Positions 52,012 to 60,259 of a stretch of DNA of 64,000 nt are shown here, piece by piece; positions within the stretch are counted from its first letter, which is position 1, and each line of letters opens with the position of its first letter. The notes below the pieces were generated by a model. That model made no database searches, was not told the origin of the DNA, and saw only the letters and a list, made by a program, of their open reading frames with translations. Where the stretch lies: positions 1 through 64,000 of the forward strand of contig NZ_BCWM01000001.1 of assembly GCF_001592205.1 (NCBI RefSeq), written 5' to 3'. The DNA comes from Brevundimonas vesicularis NBRC 12165. Its GTDB lineage: Bacteria > Pseudomonadota > Alphaproteobacteria > Caulobacterales > Caulobacteraceae. The translations under genes were made by a program, and so were the position numbers.

Positions 52012-52986
52012 TCAGTGGGTTTCCCGGGACAGCCCCAGACGATGCAATTTGCGATGCAGAGTCGCCCGGCTGACGCCCAGCGCTTTCGCTGCGGCGGACA
52101 CATTGCCCCCGGTGCGCGCCAGGGCCCGACGCACCGCGCCTCGCTCGGCTTCCAGAAGCTCGGCCTCGACCGACCCCGTGTCGAGCACCTCTGACGCCGC
52201 CAGCTGCGCCGCGATCCGTTCATCGGTGATAGACAGGGCCAGGCGTGCGGCGCGAGTGGCGCCGATCACCATATCGTCCCGGTCGACAGCCAACAGCGCC
52301 GCCGTGTTCCGCTCGCCGGTATCGCCCGCCAGCAGGATCCGGGCCTGGTGGAAGGCCTGGCGGAAAGTCTGCGCCTCAATGGCGCGCGCGGCGTCGGCGA
52401 CCGCCGCCGCGATCAGTCCCAGCACGCCCTCCGTCGCATCCGCGCGGCAGGACGACACGTCCAGCAGTCCCGCCAGCCGCCCCAGGTGATCGTGAATCGG
52501 ATGGCTCGTGCAGCTCAGGGCCGTGTTGCGCGTATGAAAATGCTGGTCACGGTGGATGGTCACGGGCCTGTGCTCCGCCAGAGCGGTTCCGATGCCGTTG
52601 GTGCCCTCCACCGCCTCGGACCATATGGCCCCCGGCCACAGCCCCCATCGACGAAAGGCGACGTCGTCCGCCGCCGCCCCCCGGCGCTCCAGCGGCACCC
52701 CGTCGGCATTGGTCAGCAGGATGCAGCAGCCGGTATCACCCACGGCCAGAAACAGCCGATCCAGAACCCCTTGCGCGGCCCGCGTCATCGGCTCCATCGC
52801 TTGGCGCGCCTCGCGCAGCTGACCCTCGGTCAGGGTTTGCGGCATGCCTTGGTCGCCGGGATCCAGGCCATACAGCGACAGGGATCGGCGCCACGACGCC
52901 GCCAGGGCCGAGCGCGCAGGCTCGGCGCCGTTTTCAAGCGCCCGCTTGATCAGGCTTCCATGGTTGTGTCCCGGCCGGTCGGCCAT
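52012..52986 (-). CDS. AcoR-like regulator lacking the AAA+ domain
   Basis: This 324-residue protein starts at MADRPGHNHGSLIKRALE. The N-terminal region and GAF domain are those of AcoR-type regulators (ARSALAASWRRSLSLYGLDP ... EAVEGTNGIGTAL). The C-terminus is a Fis-type helix-turn-helix (AVRRALARTGGNVSAAAKALGVSRATLHRKLHRLGL). The roughly 230-residue sigma54-activating AAA+ domain that normally lies between them (GAFTGA, Walker A) is absent, and the GAF/PAS part joins the HTH directly. It lies directly upstream of the aldehyde dehydrogenase gene and presumably controls it. Confidence 0.9.
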   Translation of the reverse strand: MADRPGHNHGSLIKRALENGAEPARSALAASWRRSLSLYGLDPGDQGMPQTLTEGQLREARQAMEPMTRAAQGVLDRLFLAVGDTGCCILLTNADGVPLERRGAAADDVAFRRWGLWPGAIWSEAVEGTNGIGTALAEHRPVTIHRDQHFHTRNTALSCTSHPIHDHLGRLAGLLDVSSCRADATEGVLGLIAAAVADAARAIEAQTFRQAFHQARILLAGDTGERNTAALLAVDRDDMVIGATRAARLALSITDERIAAQLAASEVLDTGSVEAELLEAERGAVRRALARTGGNVSAAAKALGVSRATLHRKLHRLGLSRETH

Positions 52987-53187
52987 GGTGTCTCCCAGGA
53001 CATTCTCGCTCCGATCAGACGCCCGCACCGAGCCAAGGTCAAGGGATGCGTCGCAAAGCTTCAAAAGCTTCCCTAAGGTCCGGTTTTCATTGGTCTTCGT
53101 GGATGAGTTCGGCCTTGTTTTCGGCCGAAAGCCGGATCACCTTGTGCATCAAAGGGTCGCACAGGCGGCCTGAACAAGGGAACGACC

Positions 53188-53610
53188 ATGAAGACCAAGA
53201 TCATGCTGGCCGCCGCCGCGCTGGCGACGGCCCTCGCCTCTCCGGCCCTGGCGGGTGATCCAACCGGCCTGTGGCAGACGCCGACGAATGGCGGCCAGGT
53301 GCGGATCGCGCGTTGCGGCCAGGCGCTGTGCGGCACGCTGGTGACTTCGGACCATATTCGCGCCGACGCCAATGCGCGGGACGGCAACAATCGCAATGCC
53401 GCCCAGCGGAACCGCACCCTGCGCAATCTGCCCATGCTGACCGGCTTCACCGGCGGTCCGACGGAATGGCGCAATGGCTCGGTCTATAATCCGGCCGACG
53501 GCGGCACCTATCGCGGCACCATCACCATGACCAATGACAACAGCCTGCGTCTGCGCGGCTGCATCGTCGCGCCGCTTTGCAAGACCCAGACCTGGACCCG
53601 CATCCAATAG
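53188..53610 (+). CDS. DUF2147-family secreted protein
   Basis: This 140-residue protein has a Sec signal peptide (to about residue 22, ASPALAG) and a small beta-rich DUF2147 domain. Motifs are GLWQTPTNGGQVRIARCGQALCGTLV, YNPADGGTYRGTITM and LRLRGCIVAPLCKTQTWTR. Four cysteines in the mature part could form two disulfides. Function in the periplasm is unknown. It is followed by its own terminator. Confidence 0.88.
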   Translation: MKTKIMLAAAALATALASPALAGDPTGLWQTPTNGGQVRIARCGQALCGTLVTSDHIRADANARDGNNRNAAQRNRTLRNLPMLTGFTGGPTEWRNGSVYNPADGGTYRGTITMTNDNSLRLRGCIVAPLCKTQTWTRIQ

Positions 53611-53634
53611 GATCAGCACGACACACGGACGAAT

Positions 53635-53667
53635 GGCCCGGCCGGAGAAATCTGACCGGGCCTTTTT
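53635..53667 (+). terminator. Rho-independent terminator of the DUF2147 gene
   Basis: GGCCCGG/CCGGGCC stem (7 bp, 14-nt loop) followed by TTTTT, 24 nt after the stop codon. Confidence 0.85.
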
Positions 53668-53682
53668 GTATCGATCAGCAGC

Positions 53683-54669
53683 TTAGCGGTTAAGCGCCGC
53701 CCGCGCCGCCTCGGCGTAGCGATGCCCCGTCGCCGCGCCCTTGGGGAAGACGGCCTCAATCCGGGCGAGATCCTCAGGCGTCAGCACGACGTCTACGGCC
53801 GCCGCATTCTGCTCCAGGGTCGCGATGCGACGCGTTCCGGGGATCGGGATCAAATCCTCGCCTTGCGCCAGCACCCAGGCCAGCGCCAGTTGAGCAGCGG
53901 TTATGCCCTTGTCCGAAGCAATGGCCTTTACCGCCTCCACCAAATCCAGATTCTTCTGGAAGTTCTCGCCCATGAAGCGCGGATTTGTGCGACGGAAGTC
54001 GTCTGCGTCTAGGTCATCGATCGAGGTGATGTCGCCCGACAGGAAGCCGCGTCCCAGCGGACTATAGGGCACGAAGCCGATTTCCAGTTCGCGCACGACC
54101 CCGAACAGTTCGTCTTCGGGCTCGCGGCTCCACAGCGAGTATTCCGTCTGCAGCGCCGTAATCGGATGGGTGGCGTGCGCCTTTCGCAGGGTGTCGGGCG
54201 CGGCCTCGGACAGCCCCAGGAAGCGGACCTTGCCCTCCTTGACCAGTTCCGCCATCGCCCCGACCGTGTCCTCGATCGGCGTGTCCGGATCAACGCGGTG
54301 CAGATAGTAGAGATCGACGTGATCGACGCCCAGGCGTTGCAGGCTGCCCTCGATGGCGCGACGCACATTGGCCGGGCTGCCGTCGGTCATCAGCTTGGTC
54401 CGGTCGGCGTTATAGTTGATGCCGAATTTGGTGGCGATGAAGGCCTGGTCGCGCCGATTTTTCAGCGCCCTGCCGACCAGCACCTCGTTTGTATGAGGGC
54501 CGTACATTTCGGCGGTGTCGAAGAGGGTGATTCCCAGATCGAGCGCGCGATGGATGACGGAGATGGACTGGGCCTCGTCGGCGCCGCCGTAGAAGGCGCT
54601 CATGCCCATGCAGCCCAGACCAATGGCCGAAACCTGGGGGCCGTTCGCACCCAACTTGCGCGTCTTCAT
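53683..54669 (-). CDS. Aldo/keto reductase
   Basis: This 328-residue NADPH-dependent reductase starts [29 protein letters not shown]; the longer open frame upstream is not supported. The catalytic Asp-Tyr are in [21 protein letters not shown] near 50, Lys in FIATKFGI near 80, and His in [14 protein letters not shown] near 120. The C-terminal cofactor motif [16 protein letters not shown] is present. It resembles the YajO/auxin-induced type; the physiological substrate is not known. Confidence 0.92.
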   Translation of the reverse strand: MKTRKLGANGPQVSAIGLGCMGMSAFYGGADEAQSISVIHRALDLGITLFDTAEMYGPHTNEVLVGRALKNRRDQAFIATKFGINYNADRTKLMTDGSPANVRRAIEGSLQRLGVDHVDLYYLHRVDPDTPIEDTVGAMAELVKEGKVRFLGLSEAAPDTLRKAHATHPITALQTEYSLWSREPEDELFGVVRELEIGFVPYSPLGRGFLSGDITSIDDLDADDFRRTNPRFMGENFQKNLDLVEAVKAIASDKGITAAQLALAWVLAQGEDLIPIPGTRRIATLEQNAAAVDVVLTPEDLARIEAVFPKGAATGHRYAEAARAALNR

Positions 54670-54767
54670 GGGGCCTTCTCCTGTCGATGTGGGGGATCGA
54701 CCACACGGCCGATGATCAGGAGATGGTCGCGGCGACGGCGGGCTGCAAGCCCGGCCGTGCTTTGCGA

Positions 54768-54844
54768 TGGTACCGCCTCTCAGGCTTGAACTGAGGACCT
54801 CCGGTTCCACAAACCGGCGCTCTAACCAACTGAGCTAAGGCGGC
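54768..54844 (-). tRNA. tRNA-His (GTG anticodon), G1-U72, A73 type
   Basis: The 77-nt cloverleaf has acceptor stem GCCGCCT/AGGCGGT with a G1-U72 wobble and discriminator A73, then an encoded CCA. The anticodon stem is CCGGT/ACCGG with loop TTGTGGA (GTG), and the T arm is CTCAG-TTCAAGC-CTGAG. The usual G-1:C73 pair of tRNA-His is impossible with A73. This matches the unusual tRNA-His known from Caulobacter and related alphaproteobacteria. Confidence 0.93.
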
Positions 54845-54910
54845 CCGCGCATCGCGAGGCGCGTTCTCTACCGAGGCCTTACAGGCCAATCAAGCGAAGA
54901 GTTTGGAACA

Positions 54911-54942
54911 GACAAACAAAAACACCCCGGCGGATGCCGGGG
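54911..54942 (-). terminator. Rho-independent terminator of exbB-exbD-tonB
   Basis: Minus-strand CCCCGGC/GCCGGGG stem (7 bp, ATCC loop) followed by TGTTTTTGTTTG, 26 nt after the tonB stop. Confidence 0.85.
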
Positions 54943-54967
54943 CGTTCTGTCTGGTCGAAGATTGGTC

Positions 54968-55681
54968 CTACTGAAGGCGGAAGCGAACCGTGAAGCGCGC
55001 TTGTCCACCTTGAGCGACACCATCCACCGTGCCTGGCGCAAAGCGCGCAGACCGCATGGACGAAAGCGCCTCGCGACCGAACCCGGCGCCCGAAGGCGTT
55101 TCGGAAACGACGCTGCAGTTCGTCGCCGATCCATTGGCCTGAACCGAGCAGAGCAACACGACCGTTCCCTCCTCGATCCCACGCTCTTGAGCGCGAGCGG
55201 GGAATTCCGGGCGGGGCTGCCGCGACCACGACACGTTCGTGATCGTCGAAGGACGAGCCGGAGCCGGGGGGGCGGGCGGAGGCGGCGGTCCAGGAATATT
55301 GACGGGCGGACCCGTGTATTCAACCCGATCTTCCTTCTTCGTCGGCGTGATGTTGACCGGCGGAGGGGGGACGATGTTCGGGACCGGAGCCGGCACGCGC
55401 ACCTGAAGCTTCGGCGGCGGAGGCGTATCCGTCGGCGGAGGCGGCGGAGGCGGAGGCGGCGGAGGCGGCGGAACCGGCTCGACCAACTCGACCTCGACGG
55501 ACTCGTCGACGTAGTTGAACTCCTTCAGCTTGAACTTGGACTGCTGAACAAAGAAGATCAGCAACGCAAACAAGATGCTGACCACCATCAGGCAGACGAT
55601 CAGCACGGGGTAGGACACCCCCATGAAGCCCTTCTTCTTGGGTACGTCGTAGCGACTGCGATGATATTCGACGTCTGTCAT
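54968..55681 (-). CDS. tonB: Energy transducer TonB
   Basis: This 237-residue protein couples the proton motive force to TonB-dependent outer-membrane receptors. A cytoplasmic tail (KKKGFMG) is followed by one membrane span at about 24-45. A long Pro-rich periplasmic linker includes 13 consecutive prolines. The C-terminal TonB domain contains RPEFPARAQERGIEEGTVVLLCSVQANGSATNCSVV and FGREALSSMRSARFAPG. It is the last gene of exbB-exbD-tonB, 14 nt after exbD, and is followed by a terminator. Caulobacterales use many TonB receptors, so this is probably a main energiser. Confidence 0.95.
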   Translation of the reverse strand: MTDVEYHRSRYDVPKKKGFMGVSYPVLIVCLMVVSILFALLIFFVQQSKFKLKEFNYVDESVEVELVEPVPPPPPPPPPPPPPTDTPPPPKLQVRVPAPVPNIVPPPPVNITPTKKEDRVEYTGPPVNIPGPPPPPAPPAPARPSTITNVSWSRQPRPEFPARAQERGIEEGTVVLLCSVQANGSATNCSVVSETPSGAGFGREALSSMRSARFAPGTVDGVAQGGQARFTVRFRLQ

Positions 55682-55695
55682 ACTATCTCCGCATC

Positions 55696-56130
55696 CTAAC
55701 TCGTCGCCTGGTCTTCGCCGACCAGCGCAACGCTATAGAAGCCGTTATCCTGCAGCGCATTCATGACCTGCATGAAGTCGCCGTAACGGGTGTTCTGGTC
55801 GCCCCGAATGAAGATCCGCTCATCGGCCGGGTTCCGGGAACCGATCTGTTCTTTCAGATCGGCGCCCAGGGATCCGACGTCGGTCTTGAAGTCGCCCACA
55901 TAGACGTCGCCGTCATTCTGGATCGAAATATAGACCGGCTTGGGCGGGTTCGGGGCCGCCTTGGCGACGGCGATTGGCAACTCGACAGGCACCGACACAG
56001 AGGCAAGCGGAGCCGCCACCATGAAGATGATGAGCAGGACCAGCATGATATCAACGAAAGGCGTAACGTTGATATCACTGTTGGCCTGAGGCAGGTTGCC
56101 AGCGCCGCCCGATTTAATCTTGGCGGCCAT
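55696..56130 (-). CDS. exbD: Biopolymer transport protein ExbD
   Basis: This 144-residue ExbD of the TonB motor complex has one membrane helix near residues 22-42 (INVTPFVDIMLVLLIIFMVAAPL), including the essential Asp in FVDIML. The periplasmic domain continues with VYVGDFKTDVGSLG and DERIFIRGDQNTRYGDFMQVMNAL. It lies 5 nt after exbB and 14 nt before tonB. Confidence 0.95.
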   Translation of the reverse strand: MAAKIKSGGAGNLPQANSDINVTPFVDIMLVLLIIFMVAAPLASVSVPVELPIAVAKAAPNPPKPVYISIQNDGDVYVGDFKTDVGSLGADLKEQIGSRNPADERIFIRGDQNTRYGDFMQVMNALQDNGFYSVALVGEDQATS

Positions 56131-56135
56131 CCGTC

Positions 56136-57017
56136 TTACGCCCCCTTGTCGAGCTGACGCGAGATGCCGTTCAGCAGCTCAGCGGCGAAGCCGTCGGCGC
56201 GCGTGCCGTAAGCAGCGATGCGGGTGTTGAAGTAGTTGTAGAACACAACGGCCGGAATAGCGGCGAACAGACCGATACCAGTGGCCAGCAGAGCTTCAGC
56301 GATACCCGGCGCCACGACGGCCAGGTTGGTCGTGTTCGACTGGGCGATACCGATGAAGGAGTTCATGATGCCGTACACGGTGCCGAACAGACCGACGAAC
56401 GGACCGATCGAGCCGACCGAAGCCAGGAACTGCTGACCGCCCGAAAGGCGCAGGGCCAGACCGGATTGCACGGCGGCGACAGCCGACTGAGCGCGGCCCA
56501 TGGCCGAATCGAGGTGATCGCCGGTGACCGACAGACCCGATTGACGCGACAGTTCGATTTCCTCGGTGGCGGCGGCGGCCATGTCGGCCAGCGGATTGCC
56601 GTCGAACTCTTCTTGGGTCGAGACAGCGCGCATGTCAGCGATGGTGCGGGCGCCGCGGAAGTTCTCGAGGAAGGTGTCGGTCTTGCGGTTCAGAGCGCCG
56701 AACTCGAACAGCTTGATGAGCAGCAGGGTCCACGACAGGATCGAGGCCAGCAGCAGGCCGGCCATGACGACCTTAACGACGACCGTGGCTTCCATGAACA
56801 TGGAGATCGGGGTGATGTCGCCGTGGCCGCCGCCGACGGCGTCGTTCACCGTTGCGGGATCAGCTTCGCCGGCAGCCGGAGCGGCGGCTGCGGGAGCCGC
56901 AGTCGAGGCGGCCGGGGTGGGCTCGGCCGGGGCCTGGGCCAGGACCGGCGAGCTCGCCATCAGCGCGGCGGCGCCGGCCATGGCGAGAAGGATATTCGTC
57001 TTTTTGCTGTTCAGCAT
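56136..57017 (-). CDS. exbB: MotA/TolQ/ExbB proton channel protein ExbB
   Basis: This 293-residue pore-forming subunit of the TonB motor starts at MLNSKKTNILLAM. The longer open frame to 57287 is not supported. Unusually for E. coli-type ExbB, but as in many alphaproteobacteria, it begins with a signal peptide (ASSPVLAQ) and an Ala/Pro-rich periplasmic segment before the first channel helix (VVVKVVMAGLLLASILSWTLLLIK). The conserved core GSIGPFVGLFGTVYGIMNSF near 205 and ALLATGIGLFAAIPAVVFYN are present. It heads the operon, preceded by 500 nt without a gene. Confidence 0.94.
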   Translation of the reverse strand: MLNSKKTNILLAMAGAAALMASSPVLAQAPAEPTPAASTAAPAAAAPAAGEADPATVNDAVGGGHGDITPISMFMEATVVVKVVMAGLLLASILSWTLLLIKLFEFGALNRKTDTFLENFRGARTIADMRAVSTQEEFDGNPLADMAAAATEEIELSRQSGLSVTGDHLDSAMGRAQSAVAAVQSGLALRLSGGQQFLASVGSIGPFVGLFGTVYGIMNSFIGIAQSNTTNLAVVAPGIAEALLATGIGLFAAIPAVVFYNYFNTRIAAYGTRADGFAAELLNGISRQLDKGA

Positions 57018-57549
57018 AATTCGCCAGTTCCTGCTTGGTCTGACTCGTGGAACCAAAGGTGCGGCCATAGTCAGCGACCGCCCCCCAACCTGAAATGTTT
57101 CCTTCAACGCGCCCGTCCTTTCGAGGATCAGAGCTCGCTGAAATCTTCGGTGGAAATCGAACCGGTCGCCCGCCTCGTCTCCGCTGGTCGAACCTTCGGA
57201 GACACGTCCCCGGCGATCCGTATTAACGTCTTCTTGCGAAGGCGCCTCAACCCTTTGACGAACCCTTACCGGAGCGTCAAGGGACAAGAGGGGCTTTTAA
57301 CCCGTCGAGAGACATGGAGAAAAGTTCCACCAACCGGCGCATTAAAGTGCGGCCGCGCGACATTTTGATGATGATCTGGCGTCAGATGAAGCAAGTTTGT
57401 TCAAAACGGCCATCCTGAGCGCGATCGTTTCCCAATACTGCAAATTGTAGGGCAGATCGCTGCAAGCCGCCTGAAAGCCAAGGACGGCGCAAGGGCCGCA
57501 GCGCAAGATAATGCGCAGGCGCAATCGATTTTTGTGGGGCGGGAAAAGA
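57018..57549. other. Non-coding region upstream of exbB
   Basis: These 532 nt lie between exbB and tRNA-Phe. I see no convincing coding sequence. A possible promoter on the minus strand is TTGAGG, 17 nt, GTTAAT at 57222-57250, which would leave a 200-nt exbB leader. No clear Fur-type or TonB-related operator was recognised. Confidence 0.35.
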
Positions 57550-57625
57550 TGGTGCCTGGAGGCGGGTTCGAACCACCGACACGCGGATTTTCAATCCGCT
57601 GCTCTACCAGCTGAGCTATCCAGGC
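57550..57625 (-). tRNA. tRNA-Phe (GAA anticodon)
   Basis: The 76-nt cloverleaf has acceptor GCCTGGA/TCCAGGC, anticodon stem GCGGA/TCCGC with loop TTGAAAA (GAA), T arm GGTGG-TTCGAAC-CCGCC, discriminator A and an encoded CCA. Confidence 0.95.
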
Positions 57626-57688
57626 GCCGACGCGGCGTCGCGAGAGGCGGGTCTATAGGGGAGGCTTTTCCGCCTGTCCAGCGCCCAA

Positions 57689-57853
57689 TCAGTCCTTTTC
57701 GTCATCATCTTCCGCACCCTCGTCCAGGGCGACCGGAATGGCGTAGCCGCCAGTGAACCAGCGCTGCAGATCGACGTCGGAACAGCGGCGTGAGCAGAAG
57801 GGCTTGTACTTGGGATCGGCGTCGGCCTTGCGGCAGATGGGACAGGAAGCCAC
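57689..57853 (-). CDS. yacG: DNA gyrase inhibitor/zinc protein YacG
   Basis: This 54-residue protein starts at a GTG three nt after the stop of the RNase gene. Four zinc-binding cysteines are spaced C-x2-C-x12-C-x3-C (ASCPICRK ... PFCSRRCSDVDLQRWF), followed by an acidic tail. In E. coli YacG binds GyrB and inhibits gyrase. The x12 spacing is slightly shorter than in the E. coli protein. The gene is the last of the infA-maf-RNase-yacG cluster, a typical alphaproteobacterial arrangement. Confidence 0.9.
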   Translation of the reverse strand: MASCPICRKADADPKYKPFCSRRCSDVDLQRWFTGGYAIPVALDEGAEDDDEKD

Positions 57854-57856
57854 GGC

Positions 57857-58891
57857 TCAACCCTCTTCTATTCGTCCGCGCCCAGCCGGGATCGCGGGAT
57901 CGGCCTGGATCACCGCTCGCGGTCCCAGACGAGCCGCCAACGGATGAGCAATCAGAGCTTCTTCCGGCGCGCAACGCGCGATGATGCGCGGCGACAAGGT
58001 ATCCGTCAGTAGCTGCCGTCGCACAGCGCGCACGACAGACAAAACTCGTGTTTGAACAGACGGGCGTCCGCTGGCGTCGAGCAGAACCTCCTCGATCGGC
58101 GTACGGCGCCAGGGAAGCGACATCTGCAACAGGCCGAATCGACTGACGGGTCCGAAGACGGCCTGGGGTTCGTGACCGAACGCGGCCCGCGCAACCTTGG
58201 CCTGGGCCTCCGCGTCCGTACCGTCCCCGATCATGTCGATGACGACCAGGCCGCCCCAGTTCCGCAAGCCGATCAGCCGCGCCGCCTGTTTCAACCCCTC
58301 GCGATTCGCAGCCGCCCTTGCCTGTTTCGGATCACGACCGGGCGTGGATGCGAAGTCGATGTCCACAGCCACCAGGGCGCGGGTGCGCTCTATGGCGAGA
58401 TCGATTCCTTGCGAGGCGAAAACGCACGACCGAGCTAGGGCCTCCTCCTCCGCCTCGATCACGGCGTCGATGGCGGCGATGCCGGTGACTGATTCCTCGC
58501 CGGGCGCGAGATCGCGCAACTGTTCGGCGATGCTGGTCGCGGGCTGAATCAGGCGGGGCGTCCCCTCTCCCGCCCCCAGAAGGCGAACCACCGCCCCTTT
58601 CCCGGCCCGACGTTCGGCGGTGACGACGACTGCTAGCCGCTGGCCTTGGGTAAGACGGTCGTTTCTCGGGAAAGGCAGAAAGGCGGCGGCCGGTGCGGCG
58701 ATATCGACGAAGGCGCCGCGTAAGCCAGGGTTCACCTCGATCACACGCCCCACCGAGCGGGCGCCGAGCCGGGTCTGCGCCGCATCATCCTCGCGGTGGA
58801 TCAGAAGATGAGTGTAGCGGCCGTCGCGCATGATCGCGCCACGCGTCTCGCCAGGCGTCTCGTCGAGGAAGACCTCGACTGCGCCGCTCAT
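57857..58891 (-). CDS. Short ribonuclease E/G-family protein
   Basis: This 344-residue protein matches the RNase E/G catalytic core: an S1-like beginning (GRVIEVNPGLRGAFVDIA), the DNase-I-like region with GLVVIDMIGDGTDAEAQAKV, and SRFGLLQMSLPW. It is much shorter than RNase G (about 490) and lacks the zinc-link cysteines and small domain that help tetramerisation. The metal-binding pattern is altered (IDMIGDG rather than IDFIDM). Its start overlaps maf by 4 nt and it is followed by yacG. Activity on RNA is plausible but not certain. Confidence 0.85.
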   Translation of the reverse strand: MSGAVEVFLDETPGETRGAIMRDGRYTHLLIHREDDAAQTRLGARSVGRVIEVNPGLRGAFVDIAAPAAAFLPFPRNDRLTQGQRLAVVVTAERRAGKGAVVRLLGAGEGTPRLIQPATSIAEQLRDLAPGEESVTGIAAIDAVIEAEEEALARSCVFASQGIDLAIERTRALVAVDIDFASTPGRDPKQARAAANREGLKQAARLIGLRNWGGLVVIDMIGDGTDAEAQAKVARAAFGHEPQAVFGPVSRFGLLQMSLPWRRTPIEEVLLDASGRPSVQTRVLSVVRAVRRQLLTDTLSPRIIARCAPEEALIAHPLAARLGPRAVIQADPAIPAGRGRIEEG

Positions 58892-59469
58892 GAACGCCAG
58901 CCGACGCCGTGCAGAAGCTGGACGGCCTCATAGACGGGCAGGCCCATCACGGACGGATGGCTGCCGACGATGCGCTGGATGAAGGCGGCCGCCGGGCCCT
59001 GGATGCCATAGCCCCCGGCCTTGCCGCGCCAGTCGCCCGTGGCGACGTAGGATGCGATCTCGTGGTCGGACAAGGGTTTGAAGGTCACGCGGGTTTCGTT
59101 GACGCGCGACGATATCTTTCCGTCGCGCCAGACAGCGACGCCGGTGAAGACGCGGTGATTGCGGCCGGACAGCAGTTTCAGAAAACGCGTCGCCTCGGCC
59201 TCATCCGCCGCCTTCTCCAGAAAGCGACGCCCCACGGCGACAACCGTATCGGCGGCGATGACGACCGCGTCGGGACGGCGTTCTGCGACAACCTGGGCCT
59301 TAGAGATGGCGAGCCGTTCGGCCAGACGCGGCGGGGTCTCGCCCTTCAGAGGCGTCTCGTCGATGTCGGCGGGATCGATGTCGTCGGGCGTGATCCCGAC
59401 CTGCGCCAGCAATTCGATGCGGCGCGGGCTGGCCGAGGCCAGCACCAGTTCGGGGCGACCCGCAGCCAC
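58888..59469 (-). CDS. maf: Maf-family nucleotide pyrophosphatase
   Basis: This 193-residue enzyme hydrolyses non-canonical or modified nucleoside triphosphates. It starts with GTG directly after the infA stop (TAA-GTG). The signature LASASPRRIELL is at 10-21 and the catalytic Asp is in AADTVVAVGRRFLEK near 72. The C-terminus GSHPSVMGLPVYEAVQLL is typical. It overlaps the RNase gene by 4 nt. Confidence 0.93.
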   Translation of the reverse strand: MAAGRPELVLASASPRRIELLAQVGITPDDIDPADIDETPLKGETPPRLAERLAISKAQVVAERRPDAVVIAADTVVAVGRRFLEKAADEAEATRFLKLLSGRNHRVFTGVAVWRDGKISSRVNETRVTFKPLSDHEIASYVATGDWRGKAGGYGIQGPAAAFIQRIVGSHPSVMGLPVYEAVQLLHGVGWRS

Positions 59470-59688
59470 TTACTTGAAGCGATAGGTGATGCGACCCTTG
59501 GTCAGGTCGTAGGGGGTCATTTCGACCAGCACCTTGTCGCCGGCCAGAACGCGGATGCGGTTCTTGCGCATCTTGCCGGCGGTGTGGGCGATGATCTCGT
59601 GGTCGTTCTCGAGCGTCACGCGGAAGGTGGCGTTCGGCAGCAGTTCGCTGACGGTGCCGGGAAACTCGAGCAGTTCTTCCTTAGCCAT
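59470..59688 (-). CDS. infA: Translation initiation factor IF-1
   Basis: This 72-residue OB-fold protein binds the A site of the 30S subunit during initiation. The family-length start is [13 protein letters not shown]; an upstream in-frame extension of 13 codons is rejected. Conserved elements are [34 protein letters not shown] and [14 protein letters not shown]. It is the first gene of a translationally tight cluster with maf, an RNase E/G homologue and yacG. Confidence 0.97.
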   Translation of the reverse strand: MAKEELLEFPGTVSELLPNATFRVTLENDHEIIAHTAGKMRKNRIRVLAGDKVLVEMTPYDLTKGRITYRFK

Positions 59689-59791
59689 GCGGCCTCTCAC
59701 GCCCGTTGAATATGCGTTCGACCCCACGCCGGGCGGGCGCGAGGGGCGGAATGGACGGGCCTAATGCCCGAAAACACAGAGATAGTCGAGG

Positions 59792-60259
59792 TCAGCCGCG
59801 ACGGTAGAGGGCGCAGAGCAATGTGAACAGGCGGCGAGACGTCTCGTGATCGACCACGATCTTGCCGTCCAACCGCGTCTTCAGCTGCTCGGCCCCTTCG
59901 TTGTGCAGGCCGCGCCGTCCCATGTCGACCGATTCGATCTGGCTGGCCGAGGATCCGCGTAGAGCCTCATAGTAGCTGTCGCAGATCATCAGATAGTCTT
60001 TGATCACGCCTTTCAGCGGCGTCAGGCTGATGGCGTAGGTGCGCGTGAAGTTCTCGGCGTCGATGTCGAACACCAGACGATTGTCCTGAAGCGACAGCTT
60101 CAGCCTGTAGGGTCCGCCCTCGGCGCCGACGGGCTCAAAGCTGTTCTTCTCGACCAGATCAAAGATGGCGACGCGACGCTCGTGCTCGATCTCGGCCGTC
60201 GCCGCCGGCAGGGTTGCGGCGTCCAGTTCGACCGAGGCCAGCTTGTGATCGGCGCTCAT
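59792..60259 (-). CDS. UPF0262-family protein
   Basis: This 155-residue protein of a small conserved alphaproteobacterial family of unknown function starts at [13 protein letters not shown]. Its ATG overlaps the DUF2948 stop (ATGA). Conserved blocks are IEHERRVAIFDLVEKNSFEP, LVFDIDAENFTRTYAISLTPLKGVIKDYLMICDSYYEALRG and MGRRGLHNEGAEQLKTRL. It lies downstream of murA and DUF2948, an arrangement that recurs in the class. Confidence 0.9.
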   Translation of the reverse strand: MSADHKLASVELDAATLPAATAEIEHERRVAIFDLVEKNSFEPVGAEGGPYRLKLSLQDNRLVFDIDAENFTRTYAISLTPLKGVIKDYLMICDSYYEALRGSSASQIESVDMGRRGLHNEGAEQLKTRLDGKIVVDHETSRRLFTLLCALYRRG

